A stretch of 61,054 bases of DNA, from the NCBI GenBank assembly GCA_029862185.1, contig JAOTXX010000016.1, positions 1 to 61,054 on the forward strand. Direction: 5' to 3'. The DNA comes from Myxococcales bacterium (lineage in GTDB: Bacteria; Myxococcota_A; Polyangia; Polyangiales; Houyiibacteriaceae). The notes beneath the pieces were generated by a model, which was not told where the DNA came from, did not search any database, and saw nothing but the letters and a program-made list of their open reading frames with translations. Numbering within the stretch: the stretch's first letter is position 1; every line of letters begins with the position of its first letter. A program made the position numbers and the translations under genes. Positions 8,092-18,400 of this stretch are shown here, piece by piece.

Positions 8092-9240
8092 ATGGGACAC
8101 CGATTTGCGACGATCGCGGCGCACGCTGGACGGGTCAGCGACCAGGCCGGACAGCCGGTCACCTCCCCGATTTCTCTTTCCACGACGTTCCTGCTGCGCG
8201 GGCCCGGGGAGCAGGAAGAACATGCGTACAGTCGTGTCAGTAATCCGAGCCGGGATGCGCTGGAACGCAGCCTCGCGGCGCTCGAAGGCGGATCGAGCGC
8301 CTCCGTGTTTTCATCCGGCTGCGCTGCCATGCACGCGGCGCTCCAACTCCTTCGCCCAGGCGATCGGCTCGTGGCCTGTGGCGACATCTATGGAGGGACC
8401 TATCGGTTGATCGAGCAGCTGGTGAAGCCGATGGGGGTCGAAGTCGCCTGGGTTGATATGTGCGACCTGGCTGCGGTGGAAGCCGCGATTGACGAGCGGA
8501 GCAATATGGTCTGGATCGAAACGCCGACCAACCCTTTGCTCCGGGTGTTCGACATCGAGGCCGTGTCCGCCCTGGCCCGAGAGGTTGGCGCGTGGACGGT
8601 CGTGGACAGCACGTTTGCAACGCCGATGCTTCAGCGACCGCTCGCGATGGGAGCCGACTTGGTCGTGCACTCGATGTCGAAATACCTCAACGGGCACAGC
8701 GACGTGGTCGCCGGCGTGGTGATCAGCCAGCGCGACGAGCTTGCCAAGCGGCTTCGCTTCGTTCAGCGCGCCGGGGGCGCAGTGCCGTCGCCCTTCGATT
8801 GCTATCTCGTCGCGCGAGGGGTCAAGACACTCCCGATTAGGATGGCGCGCCATTGTGAGAACGCCCAAGCGCTTGCCGAATGGCTGCGTGCGCAGGACGG
8901 TGTAGTCGCCGTGCATTACCCTGGGCTCCAAGACCACCCCGAGCATGCGCTGGCTGCCAGGCAGATGAGCGGCTTTGGCGGGATGGTGTCGTTCGAGCTC
9001 GGAGGCGGCTCCGGGAGCGCGAGGACGCTCCTCGAGCGGGTCCGCCTGTTTTCACTGGCCGAGAGTCTCGGGGGAGTCGAGTCGCTCATCGGGCAACCGG
9101 CCCTGATGAGCCATGCATCGATGCCCAAAGACCTTCGGGAAGCCCAGGGCATTCGGGGGGGATTGATCCGGCTCTCAGTAGGGCTCGAAGATATCGAGGA
9201 TCTCCGAGAGGACCTCGAGCAGGCCCTTCTCACCCCATAG
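8092..9240 (+). CDS. Trans-sulfuration family PLP enzyme (cystathionine gamma-synthase/lyase-like)
   Basis: A PLP-dependent enzyme of the Cys/Met metabolism family, 382 aa from the ATG at 8092 (MGHRFATIAAHAG). The PLP lysine sits in SMSKYLNGHSD (Lys197) and the family opening PISLSTTFLLRGPGEQEEHAYSR-type substrate loop is visible (residues about 25-50). The family covers cystathionine gamma-synthase, cystathionine beta/gamma-lyases and O-acylhomoserine sulfhydrylases; these cannot be separated by eye. A TTG at 8056 would add 12 residues. GGAAG lies very close (2 bp) to the chosen ATG, so the start is uncertain. It is divergent from terC. Confidence 0.88.
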   Translation: MGHRFATIAAHAGRVSDQAGQPVTSPISLSTTFLLRGPGEQEEHAYSRVSNPSRDALERSLAALEGGSSASVFSSGCAAMHAALQLLRPGDRLVACGDIYGGTYRLIEQLVKPMGVEVAWVDMCDLAAVEAAIDERSNMVWIETPTNPLLRVFDIEAVSALAREVGAWTVVDSTFATPMLQRPLAMGADLVVHSMSKYLNGHSDVVAGVVISQRDELAKRLRFVQRAGGAVPSPFDCYLVARGVKTLPIRMARHCENAQALAEWLRAQDGVVAVHYPGLQDHPEHALAARQMSGFGGMVSFELGGGSGSARTLLERVRLFSLAESLGGVESLIGQPALMSHASMPKDLREAQGIRGGLIRLSVGLEDIEDLREDLEQALLTP

Positions 9241-9275
9241 TTGCGAGGCTTTGGTCAGCTGGCTAACCTGATCGC

Positions 9276-9896
9276 GTGGGGTTTAGATTGAACACCAGCC
9301 GCGTTACGTGCCTGTTGTTGTCGGTTCTGGCGCTCTCCTGTGCCGAGGATGGCGGTCCTGTGCTCGTCGACGCGCAATGGAACCTGACCTGTCCGGCGGA
9401 TACTGAAGTCGACTGCGGATCGCTGGCTGCGGAAACCTGTCTCGGCAGCGTCGGTCAGCGAACGATCTTAGGCGTGCACGGCGAGCCAGCGTGTATGGGC
9501 GACGCCATCTTGGCTGTCTGTGAATCGGTCGACCGGGCGGACGGAACGAGAAACATCTCGCTCGAGGTGAACGTCGACCGCGGCAACGGGAGCTTTCCGA
9601 AGTTTGCATTCGAGCTTGGGGCACGGATCAACGCGGCGGATGACTCTGTGGAGAGCTGCAACGTCACGATCATCGAGGATGAAGTTCCTTACGACATTGG
9701 CGACTGCGGAGAAGAACCGCCCTCGATGGCGCAGCCCTGTCAGCTCTCGAGCATCTCCACCGGCAATGGCGAGGTTAGCTTCGCCATCGAGTGCAGGTCC
9801 TTGCTGAGCAGCGTGACCGGTACCTCCGGCTTCGACGTGAGTGCCGTCGGCGGTGGCCCGACGACGATCCAGTTCGCCAACTGCAGAGGCTTCTAG
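9276..9896 (+). CDS. Hypothetical secreted lipoprotein, Cys-rich
   Basis: A 206-residue protein starting at a GTG, with a hydrophobic leader [11 protein letters not shown] that ends in a lipobox-like Cys (about residue 22). The mature part has about nine further cysteines spread along it, suggesting disulfides in the periplasm or outside the cell. No known domain is recognised. Its stop overlaps the stop of spoVR on the other strand by 4 bp. A TTG at 9288 is an alternative start that would shorten the leader. Confidence 0.65.
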   Translation: MGFRLNTSRVTCLLLSVLALSCAEDGGPVLVDAQWNLTCPADTEVDCGSLAAETCLGSVGQRTILGVHGEPACMGDAILAVCESVDRADGTRNISLEVNVDRGNGSFPKFAFELGARINAADDSVESCNVTIIEDEVPYDIGDCGEEPPSMAQPCQLSSISTGNGEVSFAIECRSLLSSVTGTSGFDVSAVGGGPTTIQFANCRGF

Positions 9897-11431
9897 AGCG
9901 ACCTCTGCGAGTGGTCGTTGCCGTCGTAGCGCAGTGCGGTCGGCTTTTCGTCCACGATGGTGTGAATCTCGACAGGGCGACTCCAGATGCGGGACAGCGC
10001 TTTGACGACTTCCTTGGCCCAGTCCAAGCGCAGGTCGGCCCCCTGATGACGGTGCTCGAGAAGGAGCTCGGTGCGGTTTTGGTGGTTTGCGTCGACGACG
10101 GAAATGATCGGGTTGCCGGCGTTGGTGAGACTCGTGAGCAGCTGACTCTTCACGTCCTGAAAGGTGCGGCTTTCGATCTCCCAGCGATCGTTTCGCTGGT
10201 TGTAGCCGAAGGAATAGAGCTTTTGATCTGCGACGAAGTCCTCGGTCAGATACTCGTCGATGAAGGTCACGTCATTGTACAGGGAGCGCACTTCGAAGAT
10301 CTTTTCGCGGCCGAGGCCGGTGCGGCGGTCCCAGTGGCGCTTAAGCCCCCAGTCGTCGCAATCGTCCCATTCCTTGCCGAACTGCCCTTTGTTCCAGCGG
10401 TCTTCGATGTGCCGAAAGAGCTCGATGCCTAGTTTGTAGGGGTTGAGTTGCCCCGGCGTGGTTGCCAAGACGCTGGCACAGCGGTCGGCATAATCGACGA
10501 TCTCGCTCGCGTCGCAGATGTTCTCCGTCATGAGACGGCTGTGCCAGTAGCTTGCCCAACCTTCGTTCATAATCTTGGTCTGCATCTGCGGTAAGAAGTA
10601 ATAGGCTTCCGCGCGAATCACCGCGAGGCATTCACGTTCCCATCGCTGCAGAGGAGCGGTTTCGAGCAGAAAGCCAAGCACGTCCCTTTCGGGCTCGGGC
10701 GGGAATCGTTGCGCTTGCGCAGCCTCGTCGACCAGCTTCTGCTTCTGTGATTCGACGAACTCCTCGGGGTTGATGAAAGACTCCATGTACTCGCGGTCGA
10801 CGCGGAGGAGTGGCACCTCGGGTGTTTCAGGCGGCTCTTCTTCTTCCGAGGTGCTCGGCGTGCTCTCTTTGGGCAAGAACGGCTTTTGAGGATCGATCAG
10901 GTTTTCGAGGCTCAAGCAGGCGTCGATGAACTGCTCCACCGTCTCGATGCCGATGCGGTTGGCCCATTTCCGGACGATCGCACCATGATTGGCCATCGCA
11001 TCGATCCACTTGCGAACGTCGGCGCCGCTTTTCGGGTCGCGTCCCTGGCTCGTCATGCGGAAGCAGAAGTTGTTTTTGAAGAAGTCGACGTGCGCGTACA
11101 CGTGCGCCATCACGAGCTTTTGGTCGACGATGCTGTTGCCTTCGAGCAGGTAGGCGATCGATGGATTGTTGTTGATGACCAGCTCGTAAATCTTCGAGAG
11201 CCCGTACTCGTGGCTCTTGCTCAAGCGCTCGTACTCCATCCCCCAGCGCCAATGAGGATAGCGGGTTGGGAAGCCGCCGTACGCGGCAACCTCGTTCATC
11301 TGGTCGTAGCTCAGGACTTCGAAGATCGTCGGAAAGAAATCCAGACCTACGTCTTGGGCGAACTCTTCGATTCGTCGCTGCTCGTCCCGGAGGTAGTTTG
11401 GAAGCGCCGTTTTCAGTGCGAATTGCGCCAC
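9893..11431 (-). CDS. spoVR: SpoVR family protein
   Basis: A 512-residue SpoVR/YcgB family protein of unknown biochemical role. Bacillus SpoVR acts in spore cortex formation, but the family is widespread in non-sporulating proteobacteria. Visible hallmarks are the N-terminal [17 protein letters not shown], the [15 protein letters not shown] segment and the [13 protein letters not shown] motif. It is the last gene of a prkA-yeaH-spoVR operon and starts 3 bp after the end of yeaH, so all three are almost certainly co-translated. Confidence 0.93.
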   Translation of the reverse strand: MAQFALKTALPNYLRDEQRRIEEFAQDVGLDFFPTIFEVLSYDQMNEVAAYGGFPTRYPHWRWGMEYERLSKSHEYGLSKIYELVINNNPSIAYLLEGNSIVDQKLVMAHVYAHVDFFKNNFCFRMTSQGRDPKSGADVRKWIDAMANHGAIVRKWANRIGIETVEQFIDACLSLENLIDPQKPFLPKESTPSTSEEEEPPETPEVPLLRVDREYMESFINPEEFVESQKQKLVDEAAQAQRFPPEPERDVLGFLLETAPLQRWERECLAVIRAEAYYFLPQMQTKIMNEGWASYWHSRLMTENICDASEIVDYADRCASVLATTPGQLNPYKLGIELFRHIEDRWNKGQFGKEWDDCDDWGLKRHWDRRTGLGREKIFEVRSLYNDVTFIDEYLTEDFVADQKLYSFGYNQRNDRWEIESRTFQDVKSQLLTSLTNAGNPIISVVDANHQNRTELLLEHRHQGADLRLDWAKEVVKALSRIWSRPVEIHTIVDEKPTALRYDGNDHSQRSL

Positions 11432-11434
11432 GCG

Positions 11435-12547
11435 CTACTTGCCCTTCCCCAAAAACTCGCGAATCGACTCGACGATTGCGTCTCGGTCGTTGATTTCGCT
11501 CGTGATCAGCTGCTCGTCGCCAGAGAAGTGCTCTTTGAGGTCTTTAATGAATTGCCCGGAGCCATAGGGGCTATCGACTTGGCCGTAACAAAAGACATTG
11601 GAAGCCGGCAGCAATAGCTTCTTCAGGATGTCGACACAGAGCAACGTGTCGTCGACGCTCCAGTTGTCGCCATCCGAAAAATGAAACGGGTAGATGTTCC
11701 ATTCCGAGGAAGGGTAGTCGCGTTCGACGATATCTGCGGCAAGCCGATACGCGGAAGAAATCATCGTCCCCCCGGATTCACGGGTGCGAAAGAAGGTGTC
11801 GCGGTCGACTTCGCGCGCGGCTGCATCGTGAATGATGAAGCGAGTCTCGATTCCCTTGTATTGCTTGCGGAGCCAGGTGTCGATCCAGAACGATTCGATG
11901 CGGACTATCTCTTTTTGCTCGTCGCCCATCGATCCGGACACGTCCATCATGTAGATGATGACCGCGTTCGCAACGGGTTCTTCCTCGGTTTTCCAGGACT
12001 TGTACCGCATGTCCTCGCGGGTCGGAATGATCACGGGGTGCTTCGGGTCGTAGGTGCCGAGCGCGATCTGGCGGCGGAGCGCGCTTCGAAACGTCCGCTT
12101 GAAGTGACGCAGCGAGTTCGGCCCGACGTTGCGAACGCCAATGTAGCGATCTTTCTTGTCGACGATCGCGTTCTTGCCCTTGTTCTCGATGTTGGGGAGC
12201 GCGAGCTCCTCGCCCAGAATGTCTGCCAGCTCGTCGAGCGTCAGCTCTACTTCGAGCGGATGGTCCCCGGCCTGATCGCCCGCTTGCTTGCCATCCCCGT
12301 CACCCTCTTGCGGGCTCCCGGACAATGGATCGCCCGGGTCTCCATCGCCCTGGGCGACGCCGCCTTGCTGCTTGTCGCCAAAACGCAGCTTGGGGATGTC
12401 GATGTGCGGAATGGGGATCGATACGATGTCCTTCCCCTGCCGGCCGAGCAGCTCTCCATTCGAGATGTACTTGCGGAGATTCTGCCGAATCCGACCGCGA
12501 ACGATGTTCCGGAACCGGGAATGATCCTGGTCGATGCGCAGCGACAC
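11435..12547 (-). CDS. yeaH: DUF444 / YeaH-YhbH family protein with VWA-like region
   Basis: A 370-residue protein of the YeaH/YhbH (DUF444) family. The N-terminus ([17 protein letters not shown]) is characteristic, and the C-terminal half carries a von Willebrand A-like metal site: [12 protein letters not shown] (DxSxS) around residue 200. A variable Gly/Asp-rich linker occupies about 60-110. In Escherichia coli the neighbour YeaG/PrkA and YeaH act in starvation stress responses. It lies 3 bp after prkA and 3 bp before spoVR. Confidence 0.93.
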   Translation of the reverse strand: MSLRIDQDHSRFRNIVRGRIRQNLRKYISNGELLGRQGKDIVSIPIPHIDIPKLRFGDKQQGGVAQGDGDPGDPLSGSPQEGDGDGKQAGDQAGDHPLEVELTLDELADILGEELALPNIENKGKNAIVDKKDRYIGVRNVGPNSLRHFKRTFRSALRRQIALGTYDPKHPVIIPTREDMRYKSWKTEEEPVANAVIIYMMDVSGSMGDEQKEIVRIESFWIDTWLRKQYKGIETRFIIHDAAAREVDRDTFFRTRESGGTMISSAYRLAADIVERDYPSSEWNIYPFHFSDGDNWSVDDTLLCVDILKKLLLPASNVFCYGQVDSPYGSGQFIKDLKEHFSGDEQLITSEINDRDAIVESIREFLGKGK

Positions 12548-12550
12548 CCG

Positions 12551-14596
12551 TTACTCCTTTACGTCGCCCCTTGCGAAAATACTGGCGACGTAGGCGAGCA
12601 CATCGGTTGCCGAGGCCTCGTTGTAGCCATAGTACTTGATGAGCCGATTCTTGATGATGTCGATCTTGTCCTGCGTCTCTTTGTCGATGACGTTTGACAC
12701 GAAGCTCGACAGCTTGATCGAGTCTTTTTGGTCTTCGAAGAGCTTCATCTCGAGCGCACGCCGCAGACGGTCGTTCGTTTCGTACGTGAACTTTTTCCCT
12801 TCGAGTGCCAGGTGGCCTATGAAGTTCATGATCTCACGGCGGAAGTCGTCTTTGCGAGGCTCGGTGATGTCGATCTTCTCTTCGATGGAACGCATCAGGC
12901 GCTCGTCCGGTTCCTCGTCCTTGCCGGTGTACTTGTTCTTCACTTTCTGCTTCATCAAGTACGCACGAATGTTGTCGACATAGTTAGCGGACAGCCGTCC
13001 GATCGCTTCTTCGTCGGCGCTGATCGCGCGCTGCACTTCGTTCTTGACCATTTCGTCGTACTCGGCCTTCACGACTCCGATCAACTCACCATAGCGCTTG
13101 CCTTGGTCGTCGGCGACGGTGAGCGACGCCGCAAGCCCCTTTTCGAGCTCGTTCAGAACCATGAACGGGTTGATGTAGCCCTCGGTGCCTTCTCGCACGA
13201 GCGAGTTGCTGATCTTGTCCTGTACGTACCGAGGCGACATGCCTTCGAGGCCTTCGCGGCTCGCTTCTTTGCGCAGCTCTTTCACGTTGTCTTGCGTGTA
13301 GCCTGGAAGAATCTTCCCGTCGTAGAGCTTGAGCTTTTGAAGCAATGCCAGCTGATGCTTTTTGGGCTCTTCGAGGCGCGTCAAGACGGCCCACATCGCC
13401 GCGACTTCGAGTGTGTGGGGCGCAACGTGCTTGCCTCGCAAGCGCGCCGAGCTGAAGTCCTTTTGGTAGATCTTGATCTCTTCGCTCATCTTGGTGATGT
13501 ACGGAATGTCGATCTTGATGGTGCGGTCGCGAAGCGCTTCCATGAACTCGTTGTTGATGAGCTTCTTGTACTCCGCCTCGTTCGTGTGGCCGATAATCAC
13601 CTCGTCGATGTCCGTTTGGGCGAACTTCTTCGGCTTGATTTTGTGCTCTTGGGTCGCACCGAGCAGGTCGTAGAGGAAGGCGACGTCGAGCTTCAAGACT
13701 TCGACGAACTCGACCACGCCGCGGTTCGCGATGTTGAACTCGCCATCGAAGTTGAAGGCTCGCGGATCCGAGTCGGAGCCATATTCAGCAATTTTCCGGT
13801 AGTTGATGTCCCCGGTGAGCTCGGTGGAATCCTGGTTCTTCTCGTCCTTCGGCTGAAACGTGCCGATTCCCACCCGATCCTGCTCGCTCAATATCAGGCG
13901 CTTCACGTTGATGTGATTCGCCATCACCTTCGACCAGTCGCCGTCATAGCGTTCGAGCAGGCTTCGGAAGATGAACCGGCACGCCGGGTTGAGCTCGCCG
14001 CTGACGTGGACGCGTCGCCGGTCGTCGCCCAAGCGTAGCTCCTGGATGGCCTGGTCGCGCCACTCAGCTGGGATCAGGCGAAGCGGCTCGTCATGCATCG
14101 GGCAAGGAAAGACGTCATCGCCGCCCGCAAGCCCAGTTTGGTGCAGGTTGGTCCACTCGTACGTATAGAGCGCCCCCTCGGCGGTTCGCGAGTAGCGCTC
14201 GAGCCCCTTCTTGAGCAGACGCGCGATCGTGCTCTTCGAGGAACCGACCGGCCCGTGTAGCAAGATGATTCGCTTTTCTGGCCCATAGCCTTGCGCAGCA
14301 GCGTGCAGCACGTGAACGAGGCGCATCAATGGAATATCCAAGCCGAAGATCGCGTCCTTGCCATTCTCGATCGGGTCTTTGAAGAAAGGATAACGAATCA
14401 ACTTCTTCTTGTTGTCGATGTACTCCTCTTCGCCGTACGAGATCACCATGTCGTAGAGGCGCTGGAACGCGTTGCGCGTAACCTGAGGTTTGTCTCGAAC
14501 GATCTGAAGGTACTCTTCGAAGGCGCCTTCCCAGTGTAGATCCTGGTAGCTTTCGTAGTCCTGCAGGGCAGCAATCTGCTTGACCATTTCCCCCAT
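12551..14596 (-). CDS. prkA: PrkA serine protein kinase / AAA+ protein (YeaG)
   Basis: A 681-residue PrkA (YeaG) homologue. The N-terminal AAA+ module has Walker [15 protein letters not shown] (about 115-128); the C-terminal part corresponds to the PrkA kinase-like domain. Its length is close to the family norm of about 640-680. A good ribosome site (GAGGAGG, about 8 bp) precedes the ATG. It is the first of three tightly spaced genes (prkA-yeaH-spoVR). In other bacteria this module is controlled by stationary-phase or nitrogen sigma factors; no such promoter is obvious in the 51-bp gap upstream. Confidence 0.95.
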   Translation of the reverse strand: MGEMVKQIAALQDYESYQDLHWEGAFEEYLQIVRDKPQVTRNAFQRLYDMVISYGEEEYIDNKKKLIRYPFFKDPIENGKDAIFGLDIPLMRLVHVLHAAAQGYGPEKRIILLHGPVGSSKSTIARLLKKGLERYSRTAEGALYTYEWTNLHQTGLAGGDDVFPCPMHDEPLRLIPAEWRDQAIQELRLGDDRRRVHVSGELNPACRFIFRSLLERYDGDWSKVMANHINVKRLILSEQDRVGIGTFQPKDEKNQDSTELTGDINYRKIAEYGSDSDPRAFNFDGEFNIANRGVVEFVEVLKLDVAFLYDLLGATQEHKIKPKKFAQTDIDEVIIGHTNEAEYKKLINNEFMEALRDRTIKIDIPYITKMSEEIKIYQKDFSSARLRGKHVAPHTLEVAAMWAVLTRLEEPKKHQLALLQKLKLYDGKILPGYTQDNVKELRKEASREGLEGMSPRYVQDKISNSLVREGTEGYINPFMVLNELEKGLAASLTVADDQGKRYGELIGVVKAEYDEMVKNEVQRAISADEEAIGRLSANYVDNIRAYLMKQKVKNKYTGKDEEPDERLMRSIEEKIDITEPRKDDFRREIMNFIGHLALEGKKFTYETNDRLRRALEMKLFEDQKDSIKLSSFVSNVIDKETQDKIDIIKNRLIKYYGYNEASATDVLAYVASIFARGDVKE

Positions 14597-14647
14597 TGCG
14601 AAGTCCTCCTCGTCGATCAGGGTACCACCAACCGTGATCCTTGTTAA

Positions 14648-15409
14648 CTATCGAAGCCATGCGGCAATGCAGGTCGCAACCACGGCCGCGAACACGAACC
14701 ACCTCAAGCCGGCGACGGGCACTTTGAGCATGAGGCGAACGCCAAGCCGAGCGCCGACGATCGACGCGGCTGCCAAAACGATTGCCGGTGCCCAGGACAC
14801 CAGACCCGCCCAAACGAAGATTCCGAGTGAGACTGTGCCAAATGTGAGCGTAACCACCAACTTCAGCGCATTGCCGCCGATCAGATCGTGACGCAGCGTT
14901 CCAACGAGAACACCGAGCAACAAGAAGCCCACTCCAGCCTGGATGAAACCCCCGTAAAGACCCGCCAGGAAGAGGCCGGCATAGGAACGAGGCGCATCTT
15001 GCGGACGCAGCGCTCGCCCTTCGCTGGGAATCAAGGTTCGCTTCCGAAAGGCGATCATAGCCGCCATGATGATCATCGTCGCAAGCATGATCGGCTTGAG
15101 CACCTCCCGTGGGACCCTGGTCGCAAGCCATGCGCCAAGGATCGCGCCAAGCACGGTGGGGATCAGAATTGGAACAATCGAGCTCGTGTCGAGCTTGCCC
15201 TCGCGCCGTAGCGCGACGGTTCCAGCAATGCTTTGCGTGACGACGCCAAGTCGGTACGTACCGTTTGCAACATCGGCAGGGAGCCCGAGGGCCATCAAGG
15301 CGGGGAGTACAATCATACCGCCGCCGCCAGCCATGACGTTTACAATCGTCGCGAGCACCCCTGCCGCAGCGAGGATTGCGAGGCTTTGGTAACTCAACTC
15401 CTCGATCAT
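14648..15409 (-). CDS. TauE/SafE family membrane exporter
   Basis: A 253-residue integral membrane protein of the sulfite exporter TauE/SafE family, with about eight hydrophobic segments. The GGGGMIVLPALMALGLP segment near residue 28 and the repeated SWAPAIVLAAASIVGARLG segment are typical of the two half-repeats. Family members export sulfite, sulfoacetate or other organosulfur anions; the substrate here is unknown. It is on the same strand as prkA and ends 51 bp before it, so readthrough is possible. It is divergent from the phoH-type gene. Confidence 0.88.
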   Translation of the reverse strand: MIEELSYQSLAILAAAGVLATIVNVMAGGGGMIVLPALMALGLPADVANGTYRLGVVTQSIAGTVALRREGKLDTSSIVPILIPTVLGAILGAWLATRVPREVLKPIMLATMIIMAAMIAFRKRTLIPSEGRALRPQDAPRSYAGLFLAGLYGGFIQAGVGFLLLGVLVGTLRHDLIGGNALKLVVTLTFGTVSLGIFVWAGLVSWAPAIVLAAASIVGARLGVRLMLKVPVAGLRWFVFAAVVATCIAAWLR

Positions 15410-15487
15410 GAACGTTCCGGGTGTGCACTATACCGTGTTTTCGTTTCTCCGTACGGCGGGCGGCAAAGCGTGCTAGCGTTCATCAAC

Positions 15488-16810
15488 GTGAAGAAGACCT
15501 ACGTCTTGGATACCAATGTGGTCCTTCACGACCCGTTAGCGGTCTATAAATTCGAGGATAACGCGGTCGTCCTACCGATCTTCGTCATCGAAGAGGTCGA
15601 TCAGTTTAAAAAAGAGCTGAGCGAGCTCGGGCAGAACGCGCGCCATCTCTCGCGTATTCTCGACGAGCTGCGCAATCAAAACGGACGCACGCTCGATCAG
15701 GGTGTGCCGCTCGAAAGCACCGGTGGCGAGCTGCGGGTCGCCGTGCCCCCGCAGATGCCGAAGCGAGCTCCCGGGCCCGGCGAGATGGACCGCTTCATTC
15801 TGCAGATGGCGCTCGACCTTCGGGATCAACACCCCGATCAGCCCCTCATCTTCGTCACGATGGATACGAATCTTCGAATTCGCGCCGACGCGCTAGGGCT
15901 CAAGGCGGAAACCTACGAGGGCGGCCGCGTTTCGATCGACGAGCTCTACTCGGGAGTGGTCACCGCCGATGTAGATCGCGCCATGGTCGACCAGTTGGCC
16001 CAGCGCGATCCCATCGATGCCAGCCTGCTCGAGGTCGAGCTCTACCCCCATGCCGGGCTGGTGCTGCGTCAGCGCGATCAGCATAAGCACACCGCGCTAG
16101 GCCGCTTCGACGCAAAAGAGGGCACGATCGTTCCGCTCCGAGTTGGTAGAGAGGGGGTCTGGCGCGTTCGGCCCCGAAACCTCGAGCAGTACTTCGCGCT
16201 CGACATGCTCCTTTCGCCGGACATCCACCTGCTGACGTTGATCGGAAAAGCCGGCACCGGGAAAACGCTACTTGCCGTTGCGGCTGGGCTGCAGTCCGTC
16301 GTTCAGAACGGCACGTACGGTCGGATGCTCGTCTCTCGACCGATCTTTCCCATGGGCCGGGATGTCGGCTACTTGCCAGGGACGGTGGAAGAGAAGCTCA
16401 ATCCCTGGATGCAACCGATCTTCGACAATCTGGAGTACATCTTCAGCAGCGGTCGCGGCCGAATGTCGGAGCACCGCAACTACGAAGACCTTCTCGCGTC
16501 TGGCGTCATCCAAATCGAGCCACTCACGTACATTCGCGGCCGTTCGCTACCGAATCAGTTCCTGGTAGTCGACGAGGCGCAAAACCTAACGCCGCATCAG
16601 GTGAAGACGGTCATCACGCGCTGTGGCGCCGACACCAAAATAGTCCTGACTGGCGACCCCTATCAAATCGACAATCCATACGTAGACTCTGCAAGCAACG
16701 GGCTAACCGTGGTCGCGCAGCGCTTTCAGGGCGAAGACATTGGCGCCCACGTGACCCTCTCGAAAGGTGAACGAAGTGAGCTCGCAGAGCGCGCGACCCA
16801 GCTTCTCTGA
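15488..16810 (+). CDS. PIN-PhoH family ATPase (PhoH2-like)
   Basis: A 440-residue fusion of an N-terminal PIN ribonuclease-like domain and a C-terminal PhoH ATPase/helicase domain, as in PhoH2 proteins that unwind and cleave RNA. PIN acidic residues are visible in KKTYVLDTNVVLHDP and FVTMDTNLRIRADALG. The PhoH domain has Walker A GKAGTGKTLLA (about 252-262) and Walker B FLVVDEAQNLTP. The GTG at 15488 gives the family's normal N-terminus; a GTG at 15470 is an alternative. The next gene starts within its 3' end. Confidence 0.92.
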   Translation: MKKTYVLDTNVVLHDPLAVYKFEDNAVVLPIFVIEEVDQFKKELSELGQNARHLSRILDELRNQNGRTLDQGVPLESTGGELRVAVPPQMPKRAPGPGEMDRFILQMALDLRDQHPDQPLIFVTMDTNLRIRADALGLKAETYEGGRVSIDELYSGVVTADVDRAMVDQLAQRDPIDASLLEVELYPHAGLVLRQRDQHKHTALGRFDAKEGTIVPLRVGREGVWRVRPRNLEQYFALDMLLSPDIHLLTLIGKAGTGKTLLAVAAGLQSVVQNGTYGRMLVSRPIFPMGRDVGYLPGTVEEKLNPWMQPIFDNLEYIFSSGRGRMSEHRNYEDLLASGVIQIEPLTYIRGRSLPNQFLVVDEAQNLTPHQVKTVITRCGADTKIVLTGDPYQIDNPYVDSASNGLTVVAQRFQGEDIGAHVTLSKGERSELAERATQLL

Positions 16811-18014
16811 CCATCCGCGAGCTCGCCTTCGCGCAGAGCTCGACGTTGGCTTGCGCCGTTTGCACGGCGCGGCACGCCTTCTCCTCGGCGCGACCACACA
16901 CAGCGACCCGGTCGAGCGAAATAGGCTCGTGCAATCGATCGCCAAAGGAGAGCATGCCAAGCCCCGATGGCAGTGGAAGCCGGTTGCGGTCGAGCGACGC
17001 GTCTGGACGGAGCTCGCGCGTGCCAGGCAGCTGGCCGCAGCCTCCGAGGCCGCCGAGCTCTATCTTCCGCGGCTGGAAGAGCTCGAAACCGAGCTCCTGA
17101 TTCTAGAGACCTTGGGCAGAAGTAAGCAAGTGCGTCCGATGGCCGCGCGACTTTTCGGCACAGGCGGCGAGCGGCTGTTTGCCGACGCAGAGCACAGCGT
17201 CCTCGACGCGGCGCACCAGATACTCGCGCTTACTCCGGTCGAGCAAGAGCCCAAGACCATCCCAGCGGCGTCGGCCGATCGAAGCAACCTCCGCGACCTC
17301 ATGCTTGCGTACGCCAAGCACGTGGGTCTGCACATTGCCGTGAAGGTCGATCCCGACTTGATCGCGAATGCCGCAGTCGGTGAACGCACCGTCTTCATCG
17401 CGGACCGTTTGTTCGGCGCACACGAAGCGCAGCGCCTCGCGACGCACGAGGTCTACGGGCACCTGGTTTCGGCGTTCAACGGGAGAACGCAGACCCTCGG
17501 CATATTCGCGATCGGCACCGCAGGCTCGTATGGCGATCAAGAGGGTGTTGCGATCTATCTCGAGGAGCTCGCGGGCTTGCTCGACTCCTTCCGCCAAAGG
17601 ACCTTGGCCGGCCGCCTGCTTGCAACCCACGCCATGCACGCGGGCGTCTCGTTCGGTGACGCGGCACTGTCGCTCGTTCGCGAGCATCAGTTCTCGCCTG
17701 CCTGCGCCGTGACTCTGTGCGAACGGTCCTTCCGCGCGGGCGGCGTTTCCCGAGACGCGGTGTATTTGACTGGCTGGCTGCGTGTGCGCCGGGCCATAAG
17801 CCGTGGGGAAACGAACCTGAGTGAGCTGCAGCTCGGGAAGGTCTCGCTCCGAGCGCTGCCGGAGGCGCGCCGGCTATTGCGCGATGGGCTCGTTACCCAG
17901 CCGATCTACTTGTCGAACTTGGCGAGAAGCCGCGGCAAAACGGGAGTCGGGACCAAGTCCGCCACGTTGCCGCCCAGCCTCGTGACCTCTTTGACCAGGT
18001 TGGACGCAACGTAG
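16767..18014 (+). CDS. DUF1704 (QEGLA-motif) putative metallopeptidase
   Basis: A 415-residue protein of the DUF1704 family. The zinc-site signature HEVYGH (residues 227-232, HExxxH) is followed about 30 residues later by QEGVAIYLEE, the bacterial form of the QEGLA motif; eukaryotic relatives (MATCAP) are tubulin carboxypeptidases. Start GTG at 16767 overlaps the PhoH gene by 44 bp; a GTG at 16776 also fits. The last ~36 codons lie antisense to the end of coaD. The overlap on both sides suggests compact arrangement rather than an annotation error, since both motifs are well preserved. Confidence 0.85.
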   Translation: MNEVSSQSARPSFSDHPRARLRAELDVGLRRLHGAARLLLGATTHSDPVERNRLVQSIAKGEHAKPRWQWKPVAVERRVWTELARARQLAAASEAAELYLPRLEELETELLILETLGRSKQVRPMAARLFGTGGERLFADAEHSVLDAAHQILALTPVEQEPKTIPAASADRSNLRDLMLAYAKHVGLHIAVKVDPDLIANAAVGERTVFIADRLFGAHEAQRLATHEVYGHLVSAFNGRTQTLGIFAIGTAGSYGDQEGVAIYLEELAGLLDSFRQRTLAGRLLATHAMHAGVSFGDAALSLVREHQFSPACAVTLCERSFRAGGVSRDAVYLTGWLRVRRAISRGETNLSELQLGKVSLRALPEARRLLRDGLVTQPIYLSNLARSRGKTGVGTKSATLPPSLVTSLTRLDAT

Positions 18015-18400
18015 AAGTACGCGTCGTTGGCCATGATGAACACCGTTTCGACCCCGGGGTTGAGGTGACGATTCATGTTGGCCATCTGAAGCTCGTACTC
18101 GAAATCTGCAACCGCGCGGAGGCCTCGAAGGATGACGCGGGCATTGCGCCGCTGAGCGTAGTTGACCAAGAGGCCATCGAAGGAGTCGACCTCGATGCGC
18201 TTTGGATCTGCCCCCATGTCGTCTGCCGACTCCCGGATCATTTCCATTCGTTCGGCAACGCTGAACAACGGTTTCTTGTTGTCGTTGTTCAAGACCGCGA
18301 CGATGATCTTCTCGAATGCGACCAAGCCGCTTTCTAGAATGGCAGTATGACCTTTGGTGATGGGGTCGAACGAACCGGGATAAACGGCGATGCCTCTCAC
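17906..18400 (-). CDS. coaD: Phosphopantetheine adenylyltransferase CoaD
   Basis: The penultimate enzyme of coenzyme A synthesis, transferring AMP from ATP to 4'-phosphopantetheine. The GTG at 18400 gives a 164-aa protein, the normal length, beginning RGIAVYPGSFDPITKGH with the nucleotidyltransferase TxGH motif. The C-terminal signature FIMANDAYFYVASNLVKEV and GGNVADLVP is also normal. The GTG overlaps the rsmD stop (GTGA), showing coupling, an arrangement seen in many bacteria. The 3' end overlaps the convergent DUF1704 gene by 109 bp. Confidence 0.95.
   Translation of the reverse strand: MRGIAVYPGSFDPITKGHTAILESGLVAFEKIIVAVLNNDNKKPLFSVAERMEMIRESADDMGADPKRIEVDSFDGLLVNYAQRRNARVILRGLRAVADFEYELQMANMNRHLNPGVETVFIMANDAYFYVASNLVKEVTRLGGNVADLVPTPVLPRLLAKFDK

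Noticed and set aside
9305-9896. The Cys-rich lipoprotein as part of a toxin or bacteriocin system with spoVR
   Set aside because: The genes are convergent and only share stop bases; there is no immunity gene or leader-processing motif.
12728-14038. A 436-codon plus-strand frame opposite prkA
   Set aside because: No start context or recognisable domain; prkA on the minus strand has all family motifs.
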